NCBI GenBank assembly: GCA_022702545.1 | Contig: JAHRBC010000006.1 | Location: 1,054,001-1,118,000 of the forward strand | DNA length: 64,000 bases | Direction of reading: 5' to 3' | Source of the DNA: Phycomyces nitens | Taxonomy: Eukaryota; Mucoromycota; Mucoromycetes; Mucorales; Phycomycetaceae | Shown here: positions 10,460 to 21,167 of the stretch, in pieces | Numbering within the stretch: position 1 is the first letter of the stretch | How the letters are laid out: the number at the start of each line of letters is the position of its first letter | Translations under genes and position numbers: made by a program | The notes under the pieces: model-generated | What the model saw: the letters and a program-made list of their open reading frames with translations, nothing else | What the model was told of the DNA's origin: nothing | The model's database searches: none

Positions 10460-13213
10460 TTAGGTGTCAGAGCACAGGGAACTAGATGTGGAAATGAAGG
10501 CTGGAGAGTCAATGGCAGTGCTTGGGCCAGCCACCGAGATATCTGGACGTATCTGTCCCGGAACTGGGCAATGAGGGCGAGTGTAAGGGGATGCGGTGTG
10601 GGTTCTAGTAAGACGGTCAAGGAATCTGGTGCCTCTGCCAAGACTATAGTCGCTTGAGCCTCGCACTAGATTATTAATTGTATTAGATGGTCTTGAAACC
10701 AAGGTCATTGATGATTTTGAATAAATAGAAGCCAGGTCTCTAATTGAGCTTTCGGGTGAACGTGTAAAGGCATGGTTGATGGTGTAAGAAGGGCTGCTGG
10801 AGTTGGGGCCAAATGATTCAATGGTGCTTGATGTGGTCTGTCGTTTCTTGATCGTCCTGACCCTCTCCTGATCATCGTAGTTGCTGGACTGATCAAATGA
10901 AGGACCACTGGCATATTGTGTGTTTATTGGGTCAGGTATAGCGACAGAGAGAGCTGCACTATGTCGCTTGCGCATGTAGGAGTTTGAGGAAGTGAGTTTC
11001 AGAAGCTTTTGCTTCCGAGGAATTAGTCCTGAATTAGACAAGAGAGAGGGTATTGTGTTGGTGTGCCTGGCAATGTCACCCGCAGAAAATGAGAGGAACG
11101 AGGAGGAAGAGGAGAGCCTCTCCCTTCCAAGACGTTGGCTTTGATTATTTGACCGCAATGATCTAAAGACGGTTCTGGAGGGTTGTTGGCTGATCCAAGA
11201 GTCGGTTCTTTCGGGCAGGTCTTGGTCAGTATCTGTATAATCAGACAGACCGGAAGACGAGTGTGGGATAGAATCAAATAAAGGATCGTAGCCAAAGTTT
11301 TCAAATGGATCTCTGGTTGGGTTCATCTCTGACCCATCAAACGATGCTTCTGACACAATGCTAATACGAGGTGACATACTGACAAACATATCATCAAAGT
11401 TGGCTAAATCAGTCTCGGACTTGAGAGCAGGGACATAGTCTGGTTGGAGTTTTCGCTGGATTACATCTTCCCAATCCAACGGATCGAAATAAGGATGTCC
11501 CTTAATTCGGTCAGCACCATCAACACCCCAGCCGAGCCTCTTGTGAGCATCGCGTGCCAGGAGCTAGAGAACTGGTTATTCATTGTTTCCTATCAACATT
11601 CCAAGAAAGCTTACCCCAGAAATAAAATCGCGTGTGACTGAATCAAAGTGAGATGGAAACTCGAGCGAGTCTTTTATTACACGTTCATACATCTCCATAT
11701 GTGTCTCTGCCCAAAACGGAGTCTGTTGGGGGGTTTTTTGTGTATGTCGTTAGTCCCCTTGGTACTTGTATTTCAATAGACTTACAATCCCGGCAAGCAT
11801 TTCATATAGCAGCGTGCCAAGACTCCAAAAGTCAGCAGTATAGGAGTATGGCTCTCCAACAAGAACCTCTGGAGCAAGGTATTCAGCCGTGCCACAGAAC
11901 GTATGGGTAGAGGGCACCCCACTCTCTTCGTCGACCAAGTCCTCTGGGCCAAAGATCTTTGAGAGTCCAAAGTCTGCAAGCACAATATGGCCGTCTAGTC
12001 CAATCAATATGTTCTCAGGCTTGAGGTCCCTATAATATATACGACGATATATTCATTCAACAATTCATTCGACATGTTCATTATTCAATATATTACCTGT
12101 ATACAATTCCATGGCTATGGAGAATAGAAAGGCCATGCAGGATCTCTGCAACGTACAGTCTGGCACGCTCTTTGGAGAAAATGGTACACAGCGACATCTG
12201 GGTCGCAATGTCGCCACCTCCATAATAATCTAGTACAAGATAGAGCTGTGATGGTGTCTGGAAAGCATGGTGAAGAGTGACCAGAAAGGGTTGGCCTCGC
12301 AAGCGAACCAAGATGTCACGCTCAGCTAGAGTGTGAGTTACTTCCTTCTGTTGGACAACCCATCCTTTCTTGATTGCTTTCAAAGCATAGAGTCGAGAGT
12401 TGCGAGAATTACGCACGAGAAGGACCTATATATTTGGAAAATTAGCTCAAGTGCCCAAGGGAATTGAGGAGAGGGGATAGAATAAAATACTATCTTTTGA
12501 ATTCATTTCAGTACCTTGCCCATGCAACCCTTTCCTAGAACCTTGAGAAGCTCAAAATCATCAAGAGAAGCTCTTGCGGGCGATAAGGGAGATTGAATCG
12601 AATCGGACCGAATCGAAGGTGAGTATGCGTCAGTGGACTGACTGGTGTAACTTGGCGAATGGTCGGTATATTGGATTGACTGGCTAATTGTATCTGAAGG
12701 TGCCTTTTGGAGCATAACTATACTGTCCTCTTCTCTCTGAACACTGATAAAATCACGCAGAATAGACGAAATGGAGACAATAGAATGCTGGAAGCAACAA
12801 TTAAGATAATTCTCTATTTTATCTGCATTGGATTTCTTGTTAAACGAAAGCAGATTACGAATTGATCGACGTTTGACAAAGCAAAGTGTTGTACTAGGAT
12901 TGCTCAAGGCAGGAAAAGGAATTTTTGATTTTGGATAATGGAGTCTTATCTATGCAAAACGTTAAACAAGAGAACTTTTTACAAGATAAATTATATCAAT
13001 TACCTTTTGGTGGAACTCTATAAAATCACATTGATAACGAATCAGAGATACAGTGTGAGTAGGCATTCGGATAACAACATTAAAGACCTATAATAAACAG
13101 TAAGTATATGTAAATCAACAGCGCAGCAACTTCCTGACCGATAAAAGATCATTTTCGACCTGAAGGGTCGTTTCGAATGCAAAAACTGATGGCTTTGCTA
13201 GCGAGCTTGGCAT
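10460..13213 (-). CDS. PX-domain AGC-family serine/threonine protein kinase (SGK/YPK-like)
   Basis: Seven exons: 13213-13139, 13087-13004, 12949-12515, 12425-12097, 12029-11786, 11722-11615 and 11563-10460, giving 792 residues. Residues ~8-120 look like a phosphoinositide-binding PX domain ([15 protein letters not shown], then RDFISVQ). The kinase domain starts near 185: glycine loop GKGCMGKV, Lys214 in YALKAIKK, catalytic YRDLKPEN (Asp309), DFG at 327-329 and an activation loop [14 protein letters not shown] with the PDK1-type Thr351. A C-terminal AGC extension has FDDMF and a hydrophobic-motif match FENFGY (512-517) with Gly where Ser/Thr is expected. About 275 Ser-rich residues of unknown role follow. 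PX plus AGC kinase suggests an endosome- or membrane-recruited kinase of the SGK3 type; substrates cannot be inferred. Confidence 0.88.
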
Positions 13214-13314
13214 AACAAAGATATAAAAGTATAAAAAGGTAAAAAAAAAAAGAAAAAGAAGGAGAGGAAAGAGAGGTAGAAATAGTTTATTGTCAAAGGC
13301 AAAATAAATTATAA

Positions 13315-15188
13315 TCAGTACATATAATCAAATATGTCTCTGTACTTTAACCAGACGCTTCCTCCTGATACTCCTTCCATGTCATCTCCTCGCAATAGTC
13401 TCCTCATGAATGACTGTCCTGTTCGAGACCTGAGAGTAAAATCCCACGTCTTGACTACGCCATCGCACGTTGTTGCCATCATTACTTCTTCCGAACGACT
13501 CACTTGAACCTCATGAAGGTTACCTTCCACGTTCAAAGACCCCAAAAATTCTCCCTTCCAACCCCAGATATTAAGTCGATTGTTCAAGTGAGAGCTCGTA
13601 ACAATTGCTTCAGAAAGGAGAAGAATTGTACTTGAATGAGCCTGGTGAAGCTCTTGCTCGTATGCCTGGTGCTCTGTACTGGTGATCTTCTCTTCGAGCA
13701 AGATCATTTCTTGATTCTCGATATTCATAACATAAAATGGGCCAAAAACAGATCCAATGCCAATCGAACCATGACGGAGAGATACAGTTAGGACCCCCAA
13801 GTTGCGATCCTGCTTGATGGGTTAAAGAAAAAAAGGCAAAAAGTAAATAAAAAAAGTACAAGTTATGCATTACATGTGGGGTAAATGTTGAAAAGGATCC
13901 TTTTTTATACCTCCTGAGCAAGCAAACAGAGAAAGCATCATAAAGGATCTGCATTCCCCTCTACCTCTTTGCTTCTATAAACTAATCAATTACCTCATAA
14001 AAATGTCTAAATATCCCCTCTTGTTCCCCTGTTCTTAGATTCCATTTTCGTACAGTGTCATCAGAGCCGCCACTCACTAAACAATAGCCTTCGACGGCAA
14101 TGGCTAAAGCCGGGTAACCAAATTAGAAGATGTACATTAATATTAATGAAGATCAAGGGAAACAAAAAAACTTACAATTCACCCAGCCAGCATGCCCTCG
14201 TAGTGTATGCCTAAGTGAAATAATACAACTGGCAGTCTCAGATATATCCCAGACCTTGATGGTGGAATCAAGTGAGGCAGTTATAACAGTACTATCTTCT
14301 GTGGCAATGATGCAAGATATCATGTTTTGATGGCCAACAAACGTGTGAATGGGCTCATAGCCGTCCAGAGTATGTTCTATAATCCATATTTGGCCTTTCA
14401 CTTGATCCTTTCGACGGCACCCAACAAGGAGCCTTGTCCCAGGGATTGCTACGGTATGCGTATATGGCACTGTTCCACAACTCATCACATCAGGCCCAAA
14501 AGGAGCCACGCCTTTCTGCATGCAAGCTGTTGATGTGTTTAACGTGGTAGAGGCATAATGCATATATTCGCTCATGTGGTTATAGGAAAGTCGAGAGTGT
14601 GATGGAGTATGAGCTTGCAAACTTGGTGTCTTTGGATCTTCTGGGTATTGTTGATAGTGCAAATGGGATTGAGAGGTCTGGACAGAGTTCTGGAAAAGAC
14701 ACTCTGGAGATATGGAATATTCATTGGCACACAACTGTTTCCAATGTCGCTTGGTCCAATATGTTGAGCGCGGATCCTGGCTTGGTACCTCGGGTTTGTG
14801 ACACTTGAATGCAGTCTCAAGTGCTGCACGCCACACTATTTTAGAGTTGGTCTGGTCTAGAGTGGTGTACAGATGTTTATTGAGCTGTCCAAATACGCCC
14901 AGGGACAGTGGTGAAGTGAGGGCTATCCAATGGCCAATACGAAGAATAAGTTCCGCAGGAAGGGTCTGATAACACAAATTTAAAATATTAAGTGGCTCAT
15001 GTATATAGATATATACTATTGTACCCTACCGTCAGCCTATCCTTCTTGGATTGCATTATTACTTGATACCTGCCTAGAATAGTCTGATGTATCGAATTGT
15101 TCTGTATGCAGCCATCACCATACTCTGCCAGATGAGTCAGCAAGCCATTAAGAAATTCGCCTTCTTCTGTGTGAGTAGATACAGCCAT
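13315..15188 (-). CDS. F-box-like WD40 repeat protein
   Basis: Four exons: 15188-15030, 14965-14176, 14103-13994 and 13809-13315, giving 517 residues. An F-box-like motif, LTTLPAELILRIGHWIA (about 52-70), spans the first splice junction. The C-terminal half has WD40 units: HTFVGHQNMISCI...STIKVWD, LRHTLRGHAGWV...DDTVRKWN, and weaker blades ending in NNRLNIWGW and GVVKTWDF. F-box/WD40 proteins are usually substrate receptors of SCF ubiquitin ligases; that role is inferred. The start was placed at the ATG at 15188; one codon upstream is GTG. The gene lies about 100 bp upstream of the PX kinase on the same strand, but with separate promoters as normal in fungi. No closer ortholog was recognised. 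Confidence 0.85.
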
Positions 15189-16170
15189 CACAAGTTTGAT
15201 ATTTTAAAGGAAAACAAGCAAAAAAGGGCTCTTATTTAAGTCCAAAGTAAATCACCGCCAAAAATTTCCACTTGATCCCAAATGAGGTATTCCTCAACTT
15301 CTTTATGTTACAAGGAAATCACCGCAGAAATTTTTCCATTTTTAATTTCGGCTAAAATACCCTCAACTTCTTTATACAGCAAGATCCAGGAAATGCGACC
15401 AATTAAGCATAAGCAGGATTCTATTGTAAAAAAAGAATGTATAAATTATGAAATGAATATGCAATAGGACCACATTAGATTTTATCATGGCTTTTGTTCT
15501 ATTAAACATGAACAATACTCTTCTTGAAAGATTATAATCATTTGTATATTCTTGGGCATTGGCAAACAAGTAATACCCTATAGTATTCCCAAGATATGGT
15601 TTGATATTTACCCAGTTCCTGACACAAGAGTCTGATTTCTCTATTATTATCACAATAGTAATCAGTAAGAAACAGCAGATTTAGAACTATATACCTCTCA
15701 AAAACTCAACACTGTCTTGGAGCAACATGCAAATCTTTTATCAAGGCTTTCAAGGTGTTCTTGGCGTTTAAATATGGACATGTGATGCAACAATGGGCCT
15801 TACTATCGTGATTTAATACCGATATTGGCCCATTTAGCACTACGTCTTGCAACCAACACCAAAGACCCTTTTAAAGAAAGTTCAATACATACTATTAACT
15901 ACTGCCTTGCATATCAGCATTGGTCCATGGACAAGCTATTTGATAATTATCTACAGATAATTCCACTCACAACTACCGATTTTCCATTTGTGATCCCCCA
16001 AAAAGCTTGAAAAAGAATTGTTCTAACCTGTGAGGTACTCAAAATTAAAGTAACAGAAATTATTGTGGCGAATCAGAATCGAGGCTACGAGACTGCTAAC
16101 GACAGGAGTTGAACCATTCAGGAAAATCAGGAATCATTGGTGTGAGCCTATCACTTTGGATTCCTTTAAC
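15189..16170. other. Intergenic with an imperfect tandem duplication
   Basis: Two adjacent copies of a ~70-bp unit are seen at 15247-15312 and 15315-15382, sharing AAATCACCGC, AATTTTTCCA-like and CCTCAACTTCTTTAT blocks. Further right, an open frame of 61 codons (15825-16010) has no recognised domain and may be a decayed repeat. Confidence 0.45.
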
Positions 16171-16427
16171 ATGGCTAAATATAACACACTCTACACATTC
16201 CTGGCCCTCTGTGGCGGTATGGCTGCAGGAAGTACAGTTGTCCACAAGGTAACAAGGAAATCTTTTGACATTCATCATCTAATTCTAATGTAATTGTTAG
16301 ATCATGAAGCCAGACTTGGTATGCCATAATCTTTTGTCTCTAGCTATACTAATATTATTTGTTTATTTGTTTTTTTATTGTTTTTATATAGTCTATCCCA
16401 GTACCTCAGCGACCCAAGGAAACATAA
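16171..16427 (+). CDS. 43-residue single-span membrane protein, function unknown
   Basis: Three exons: 16171-16248, 16301-16318 and 16392-16427. The middle exon is only 18 nt and keeps the frame. The translation begins MAKYNTLYTFLALCGGMAAG, has one hydrophobic segment (about residues 7-24) and ends with a short Pro-rich tail (SIPVPQRPKET). All four splice borders are GT/AG. The form (tiny, one N-terminal membrane span, basic/Pro tail) resembles small mitochondrial inner-membrane assembly or respiratory subunits, but no family is assigned. An alternative is a chance spliceable path. In-frame phasing across three exons argues for a real gene. Confidence 0.6.
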
Positions 16428-16918
16428 TGGCCTTTTGATATATATATATAAAGACGAATTGCATAGTTTAAGGAGATCAATATATTAAGTATTTGAGATA
16501 TTGGATATACTCAACTCTATTAAAGAAAACATAATGGTCTAAACGCAAACCCCTTTTTATTTATTTATATGTTCTATACTTGTCCTTAAGAGCTATTGTA
16601 AGCTGATCAAACCCCTAGGAATAAAGGCACATCTTTAAAAGATACCTTTCTTTCATCCCCTTTTTCTCTTATGCAACACTTGGCCCAAAGCAAAAAGAAA
16701 CATCAACCTTTTGTCTTGCCATTCTATACCCCCCACCCCATTTCATTTGGATAATTGCAATATATAATATATATATATATATCTGACATGTCTCGTATGA
16801 TATTGTATTTCTTCATCTTGCTCTTCGATCAAAGCCACGAAAGCGACTGACATTTCATTTATTGAACACAGGGATGATCTGTCATCTTTACTTTATGTTT
16901 ATAGCCAGGAAAGCGAGT

Positions 16919-17343
16919 TTACTCGTCGTCAACAACAGTGGTCTCGAGACCTATAGGAAATAATACAATACATTAGGCTAAATGATTCCCTTTAAATATC
17001 TCTACTTACCCTTGAAGCTGGCAACGGGAACGTAGGTAACGTAGGAGTAAAGCTTATCCTTGGCATCCTCATCATCGTTACGCTTACGAGCGATTCTGAG
17101 ACGGATACGGTGCTCAATGTGCTTGACACCACGAGCCCAGAGAGACTTGTTGAGTGCGGGGTCGATACGGACGTCCTTGGTGCCCATAGCCTTCTCAGCG
17201 AAAGCCTTGATGGCCTTGACGGCGTGAGGAGTACGCTTTCTCAAGGATCTGCCAAAGACATGCTTGTGCATGTGGATGGTGTACTCGCGGGTAACAACGT
17301 CAGCGAGGGTGGAACGCTTGGTGGTCTTCTGGTCCTTGGCCAT
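16919..17343 (-). CDS. RPL31: Large-subunit ribosomal protein eL31
   Basis: Two coding exons, 17343-17010 and 16950-16919, give 121 residues, the normal eL31 length. The protein reads MAKDQKTTKRSTLADVVTRE, then YTIHMHKHVFGRSLRKRTP and VRIDPALNKSLWARGVKHIE, ending ETTVVDDE. It is a cytosolic 60S subunit protein near the polypeptide exit tunnel. An acceptor AG lies immediately before the ATG, and a good donor (GTAAGT, complement of 17426-17421) lies upstream, suggesting an intron in the 5' UTR (17426-17344). The coding exon is GC-richer and more codon-biased than its neighbours, as expected of a highly expressed gene. Confidence 0.97.
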
Positions 17344-17427
17344 CTGAATAACGTCGAATAAGCATCGGTTGATTCATCCATCCATGTACTGCTATTGTCG
17401 CTTTAATCCCCAATCCAACTACTTACG

Positions 17428-18379
17428 GCTCTGGATAGATAAGATGAAAGAAGGAGCTTCTTTGGGCGAGTGCCTCCAGGCTTCTTTGCTTCGAGCGGCA
17501 GGCAAGTCCCGGCTTATTCGGACCATTTCACAAACAGACGCCGGGGAGAATCCGACATTGTACCCGGACAGGGTCCTACTGGGAACCGGACTACATTTAT
17601 TCCGGGGACCTGAGAAAATCTAATCTGCGAACTGAATCCAATCCAATCCAAAGTTCAGATCACAATGGATTTCTCTCTAATTTCCAAATCGTTTGGACAA
17701 TGCGCCAGTTCTTAACAAGAGTCTCTCTACCATTTAATAAATGTACATGTCTCTATAAATTAGAAAAGGAATTGAGCTCTTTTGTAATTGAGTCTTTAAT
17801 ACCAATGATTATCATGGATTCTCAATTGCAATGTAAAAAAAACACGTTAATATTAGAGGCACGACGGTTTGATTTCACTGGACATTTTAACTGTAACTTG
17901 CTGCCCAGTGCCAAAACAAATATATCTGGTCCCTAAGACTTCAACATTTCTTCTACACTCCTCCATTAAAGAAATCACTGCCGAATTTGTCCAATTTCTA
18001 GTCCCTAAAAACTATCAGCGATCTTATGGGCACGACGTTTTCAGATGGGGCACGACGTTTTTGTTTTACCAGACTTTCTGAAAGTGACTTGTGGTCTAGT
18101 ATCCAGTGCCTGTTCCCAGTTTATGGATTGAAATGTTGTGTCCTGAAAAAAAGATATTCAAAGACTTTAAATAAAACTTTCTTTTCTTTTGTATGCTCAT
18201 CTTGTAAGAACTAATCATCTATTGCATCAATTAGTAATTTCCCTGGAGATTACAACAAGATCACTTTTCTCATGACCAACTTGAAATTACAAATACTTTA
18301 TAGGACTCACTTCATTATGAACCCTACCAATAAAGAAACTATTTTTATCGACGGAAAGGAATAATATCCTGTTCATCAA
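17428..18379. other. Intergenic region between eL31 and the Mutator-like element
   Basis: The first ~200 bp is relatively GC-rich and probably the RPL31 promoter. At 18026-18061 the words GGGCACGACGTTTT and GGGCACGACGTTTT recur 24 bp apart, with a related word at 17859. No gene is recognised. The left end of the Mutator-like element could lie here but no terminal repeat was identified. Confidence 0.4.
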
Positions 18380-20410
18380 GCCCTCCCAGCCCCACCTGCT
18401 AATGGCCACCATGACATGACCATGCCAATTGGAAAGATGCAATAGTATGCCCTTGCCAAGAACTTTAGCCTGACAATCAAAGACCGTAAACCAACCCGAG
18501 TTTAATTGAAGTGTTCCAAGGGTGGACAGTATAAGAACACCCGCAAAATCAAAGACAAAGACAGAATAAGGATTCCATCGAGTGGAATGACTGGCTGCCC
18601 TTATCTCTTGAAGGTTTCCTACAAGAAGGGCATCAAAGGGTATCTTCCTTTGAAAGCCACTCATGATATTGAGGCATATCACAATCATCCTCTTGATGAT
18701 GAGTGTCTAGAATCGACACTGAAAGGCAGATTGTCAAAGGTGACTGTAGACGATGCCAGAGATATTCTGAAGCTTATTGGAGAAAAGATAACTTCTTGTG
18801 AGATCCAAAAAGCAATCAACGATGACACCACCCCTGGCCATAAGTTGTACAAAAGTGACATTGACAACATGAATGTTGCATTTGCTCGGGTTTCTGCCCC
18901 CGTTGTTGAGAATGCTGGAACAAAACTTGTGAAGGCTATGGAAGCAAAGGGATATCAAGTTCGCTATGATGTGAGCAAGAACGGGTCCCTCGAGAGGATT
19001 ATGTTTGCCCATCCAAAGATGCTGGAGAGAGTCCGTCGTTTCTCTGAGGTAATGGTTGTAGACGCAACTTACTCCACCAACAATCTCGGGATGCCGCTCA
19101 TTTGTGCGGAAGGAATCCATAGTCTTGGAGGGGAAACCCTTGAATCCTTTCCTATTGCTTTTGCCTGGGTTTCGAATGAACAACAGGCTTCATATCTCTG
19201 GTTCCTCGAACAAATCAAATCGCTTGTTTTTGAAGGCAACAAGTCAGCCACTCTGTTTGTAACAGATAAATGCGATGTATTGATGAACTATCTTGATATC
19301 GTGTTTCCGGAGAACATAAAGCTGCTATGTTACTGACATATGTTGAACAGTGTTAATAAGGCAGTCTTTGGGAGGTTCGGGTCTGTAAAGACCAAGGAAA
19401 TGCTAATGGAGCATGTCAGCAACATGATCCATAGTACAACAAAAGAGGATTTTGACCTGGCGCATAAAAAGTTTGACAGCATTTCTGCTGGAGTGGATAT
19501 TGAAGATGGGAAAGAGAGTGTTGCAGTGTCGGTATACTTTACCAACAGGTGGATCAGATGCCGTGAGAAGTGGGCGGGCTATATGACATCTCAGTATATG
19601 CACTTTGGATGTACCCCTACTCAGCGAGTAGAAAGTGGCCATCAGGTTTTACGAAAGGTGATACCCTCAATCTCTTCTCTTGAGTTGGCTTTTGAGAACA
19701 TAAACAAATATGTTGAACGGTTAGAAATGGATTTCTGGGCCACCAAAATAAGAGAAGCCAACAGGAGTAATGCTCTTGTTGGAAGGAACCAATTGTTGAC
19801 CCAACTCTTCATGAAAGTAAACAAGCCAGCCTTAGTTGTGTTCGATCAAGAAATTTGCTTGCAGGAGAATAATGACGGAGATTACCAATGCAAGGCAAAG
19901 ATCCAGTACGATCCACCCTGTCGCCATACATTGCCTGTTGGAAGAGATCTTCAAATCTTTGATATTCCAGAGAGATGGATTATCAATTCAGGTACGCTAG
20001 ATACCTCTTCCAATGGAATCAAGGCGACTAGTCCGGCTTTTGAAAAGTCAGAGCCACGAATAAAAGAAGTAGTTCAACTGGAGAACCTTTTCCGTTCGTG
20101 TGAAGATAGCCAACAAGTCCATGAACTTTTGGAGAAGATCAGGACTGATGTGGCTGGCTACCATAATAAAAAAAGTCCACCTCCTATCAAGCTCCAAGCC
20201 CCAGAACACGTCAAGTTCCCCGGAAGGCGCAAGGGTAGCAGTCGCCCAAAGTATTTGCCAAAAGACTTTGGTCGCGCAATCTGGAGAAAAACAAGTATTT
20301 TGTCAGGACGGGTATACCGGTATCACTATGGGAAAAATGGGCGGTTTATCGAAATTAGAGATTTATTTTGGGTCTATAATAGCAAAAACTTGATGGTTTT
20401 TTGGGGTTGA
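18380..20410 (+). pseudogene. Mutator-like (MULE) transposase, nearly intact with in-frame stops
   Basis: One reading frame runs through the whole region, interrupted only by in-frame stops: after PIGKMQ (TAG near 18446), after RV (TAA at 18503-18505) and after LLCY (TGA at 19334-19336, where the family usually has Trp before His). Visible parts are an N-terminal FAR1/WRKY-GCM1-like zinc-binding region (C...C...AYHNHPL), then the MULE catalytic core with VMVVDATYSTN (first Asp) and LFVTDKCDVLMN (second Asp), the Glu-region FGCTPTQRVESGH, and a SWIM-like C.(x)..CRH zinc motif near 19920. Length and order fit a full MULE transposase. Few stops and no frameshifts suggest recent inactivation, or possibly expression in pieces. 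Terminal repeats were not found. Confidence 0.85.
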
Positions 20411-21167
20411 AACAAAAAACGATATTTTAACTACAAATCTTACATTTTTGGAAAATATAGATTGTGATTGAGGATTATTCAAGGTCACTTGGATGAAAAG
20501 GCAAGAATACATAAAAAAATGCTTGATAAAAATCTACACAAACAATTTCCAAACTGCTGAAAAAACTAGGCATGAAGATGATTGTATAAATTCAAATAAC
20601 TGCAAGTGCCAATAGATTTAGTCCACACATTATGAAAATAATCACAAGTCCAAGAAAATTTTTCCATTCTTTCTTCACAACAAACTCACATCTCTAAATA
20701 ATTATTATCTAATAAACAAATGATTAAGCTAAAATATATAAAAACAAGAACCAATTGAATGAATACTATAGTAGTAATAGTCAATGGAGTGTAGTAGTAT
20801 AGCCAAGTTAAACCAACAATGTCCAATTAAAAATGTTGAATGGTCAAGGATTACATAAATTGGGACAAATAGAAAATCCTAGGTGTAATCGGTGTATTGA
20901 AAATGCACTGCACAACTCTCTCTCTAATAAAGCGGAGATACTCAATAGTCCATAAATGTAAAATGTATAAGAAACCCGGTTTTCGCAAAACCGCCCTCAG
21001 AACCGGCCTTTTCCCCATAGTGTATATATATACGCACATTGATGTAAAGAAATCATGAACTCAACATGGAAGAGGAAGAAGGTATAAAGGGTATGATGTA
21101 TATATGATGATTTTTAGTGAATTTTAAAAAGAAAGACAATATGAATCAACTAAACAAAAGTCAACTA
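20411..21167. other. AT-rich intergenic region
   Basis: No gene or clear repeat is seen. It may include the non-coding right arm of the Mutator-like element. Confidence 0.4.

Noticed and set aside
18380..20410. Terminal inverted repeats for the Mutator-like element
   Set aside because: Scanned 17640-18380 and 20410-21060 by eye; no convincing inverted match was found.
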